NCBI GenBank assembly: GCA_022925895.1
Contig: JAKSYS010000510.1
Coordinates: forward strand, 1-46,097
Length of the DNA: 46,097 bases
Source: Fragilaria crotonensis
Taxonomy: Eukaryota > Bacillariophyta > Fragilariophyceae > Fragilariales > Fragilariaceae
Direction of reading: 5' to 3'
The notes beneath the pieces were generated by a model that saw only the letters and a list, made by a program, of their open reading frames with translations, was not told the DNA's origin and did no database searches. Positions 44,711 to 46,097 of the stretch are shown here, in pieces. Numbering within the stretch: the stretch's first letter is position 1; the number at the start of each line of letters is the position of its first letter. The translations under genes and the position numbers were made by a program.

Positions 44711-45537
44711 TTACCAGTTGTCGGCTCCAGCAGCAGCGTCACCGCCTTCCCAAGACGCACCATAGGCATCAGGGTGGCAGCGGCAGTGAATCCACCAGGA
44801 ACCATTTCAGGAATATCGGTATCAGGTGGCAACTCATCAAAGACGGGAGCAACCGCAGCGACAGGCTCATCGAGCTTGGCAGCTTGTTCTTCTTCATTCT
44901 TCTTGAGCTCCTCAACATCACGATGGAAGAAGAGATCCACCGGCACGTCCCAGTCCGTGGCACGGCTGACGGATCCACGGAGGCGAAGGACTTCACGGGC
45001 CAAGAGCCAGTAGATGAGACCGATACTGTACTTACCCTTGTTGTTGGCAGGGATGGCAATATCAACGAATTGAAGTGGAGAGTCGGAATCACAGAGAGCA
45101 ATAACAGGGACATTCACGTAAGATGCCTCGCGAACAGCCTGGGAATCCGTACGAGGATCGGTGACAATCAAGAGACGTGGTTCTTTGAACTGCTTTGTGA
45201 TTTGATTGGTAAAAGTACCTGGAGTGAAACGGCCGGCAATTGACTGGCATCCAGTGTAATGGAGTACTTGAGGACAGCACGCATACCGTATGGACGAGCA
45301 GAGATAGCAATGACATCCTCGGATTCTCAATAGCGACAATGACACGGGCAGCGAGGATAAGCTTCTCCCAAGTCTTTCCAATGTTAAGAATGTGGACTCC
45401 ATCGTTACGACGACGCCAGATGTATTCCTCCATGGAGGAGTCAGGACGGGTTCCAGTGTGAACACCGCTGACAACAACATTTGGATGTCCTCCTCCTTGG
45501 GTTGGAGGATGGCAGGGAGGGAAGCAAAGGCGGCCAT
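44711..45537 (-). CDS. RPSA: 40S ribosomal protein SA (uS2), four 1-nt gaps
   Basis: Structural protein of the small cytosolic ribosomal subunit. The ATG at 45537-45535 opens [20 protein letters not shown]; the longer ORF uses a GTG and is ignored. Then come [98 protein letters not shown] and [20 protein letters not shown], all highly conserved. The frame breaks near 45465, 45320 (CCC to CC), 45260 (CCC to CC) and 44773 (CCCC to CCC). Each is a missing base and the protein continues intact in the next frame. With four bases restored the length is 276 residues, ending in Asn-Trp and TAA at 44713-44711. The acidic C-terminal tail is normal for the family. Confidence 0.9.
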
Positions 45538-46097
45538 GGTCACTTAGTTATCAAATGTAGACTGTTCGGTCAATGAGATGAAGTGGGACGCGTAGAGTTC
45601 CGGTAGATGTTTGCCACACAATCCTAAATTTGTTCACAGCCGAGTAAGCGGTAAAGGGAGTTGGTGAGGCGTACAGACGATTTGTGTTTGATCTTGGCCG
45701 TTGAGTTGTCCGTCCTCCGTCCAGCTTTCCAGTGTTCGTGTATTCTCAGTATTGGCAGCATGGCGTAAACAAGTATGGCGCATACAAGTGGACCACCTGG
45801 TACTGTACTACATACTACATACTACACCGGTGTACTTGTCTACCCTACGGTACTGGTAGTAGTGTTCATATATGTATTGCGCTTTTTTTTACTGATACCA
45901 GCATGCAAGTCCTCTCCATACGCACGATATATAAAAACAAACGAGAACAAGTTCCCGGCGTACACCATACTGAGTCGAGTACCAGTACATTGTACATGTA
46001 CCACCGTACATTATATTTTGTGCTCTCCGCTACTTTGAGATTGTGCCACTCGGCACACGGAAACATCTCGGACACACAGAAATATCCTGTGTCCATA
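45538..46097. other. upstream region of RPSA
   Basis: Presumed promoter and 5' UTR. It contains a GGTACTGTACTACATACTAC stretch near 45799 and more GTAC-rich words to about 46010. ORFs here are not supported as genes. Confidence 0.5.

Noticed and set aside
1..46097. CRISPR array, prokaryotic operon or viral genome
   Set aside because: No spaced direct repeats of that type, genes have spliceosomal introns, and no viral structural or replication genes are seen.

Overview
The window looks like nuclear DNA of a stramenopile alga, most likely a diatom. It has short spliceosomal introns (75-146 bp) with GT(A/G)AG-type donors. One cupin protein carries an ER signal followed by a plastid transit start with Phe at +1, as in diatom plastid targeting. 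There are two N-terminally anchored GH94-like glucan phosphorylase candidates, a 7TM receptor-like protein, a kinesin-light-chain-type TPR protein, and decayed LINE and Ty1/copia elements. No organelle, bacterial or viral gene set is present. The species cannot be named from the sequence alone.

Layout. 1-3.2 kb: a DDE transposase-type gene with a C-terminal SAP-like motif and one frameshift. 3.4-3.8 kb: a MITE-like compound inverted repeat. 3.8-6.6 kb: no supported gene. 6.65-13.05 kb: a compact genic block with a phosducin-like protein, two related glycine-zipper proteins flanking a plastid-type cupin, and a mitochondrial-type succinate-semialdehyde dehydrogenase. 13.3-18.9 kb: an HMA/Cys-rich protein and a TPR protein, both on the minus strand. 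22.2-22.8 kb: a histone H2A.Z gene on the minus strand, hidden by three 1-nt gaps. 23.7-25.1 kb: a GPCR-like gene. 26.6-33.0 kb: a copia tail and a decayed LINE, minus strand. 33.9-37.7 and 40.4-44.3 kb: a tandem pair of glucan-phosphorylase-like genes with the same exon pattern. Between them lies a diverged fragment of ribosomal protein SA (39.5-39.9 kb), and the full RPSA gene is at 44.7-45.5 kb on the minus strand.

The strongest cross-cutting observation concerns frameshifts. Otherwise conserved genes (H2A.Z, RPSA, both phosphorylase copies) are broken almost only by missing single bases, mostly in 2-5 nt homopolymers. Restoring the inferred bases makes exon 2 and exon 3 of the two phosphorylase copies exactly equal in length (1668 and 1916 nt). 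This points to sequence/assembly deletions rather than true gene death. The LINE, the copia tail and the plus-strand RPSA fragment look genuinely decayed.

Functionally the genes are a normal mix of chromatin, translation, GABA shunt/mitochondrial metabolism, storage-glucan metabolism, metal binding, protein folding and signalling. I saw no operon-like or defence-like system. The items most worth following up are the duplicated membrane-anchored phosphorylases, the zipper-cupin-zipper cluster and the GPCR whose stop codon sits exactly on a splice junction.
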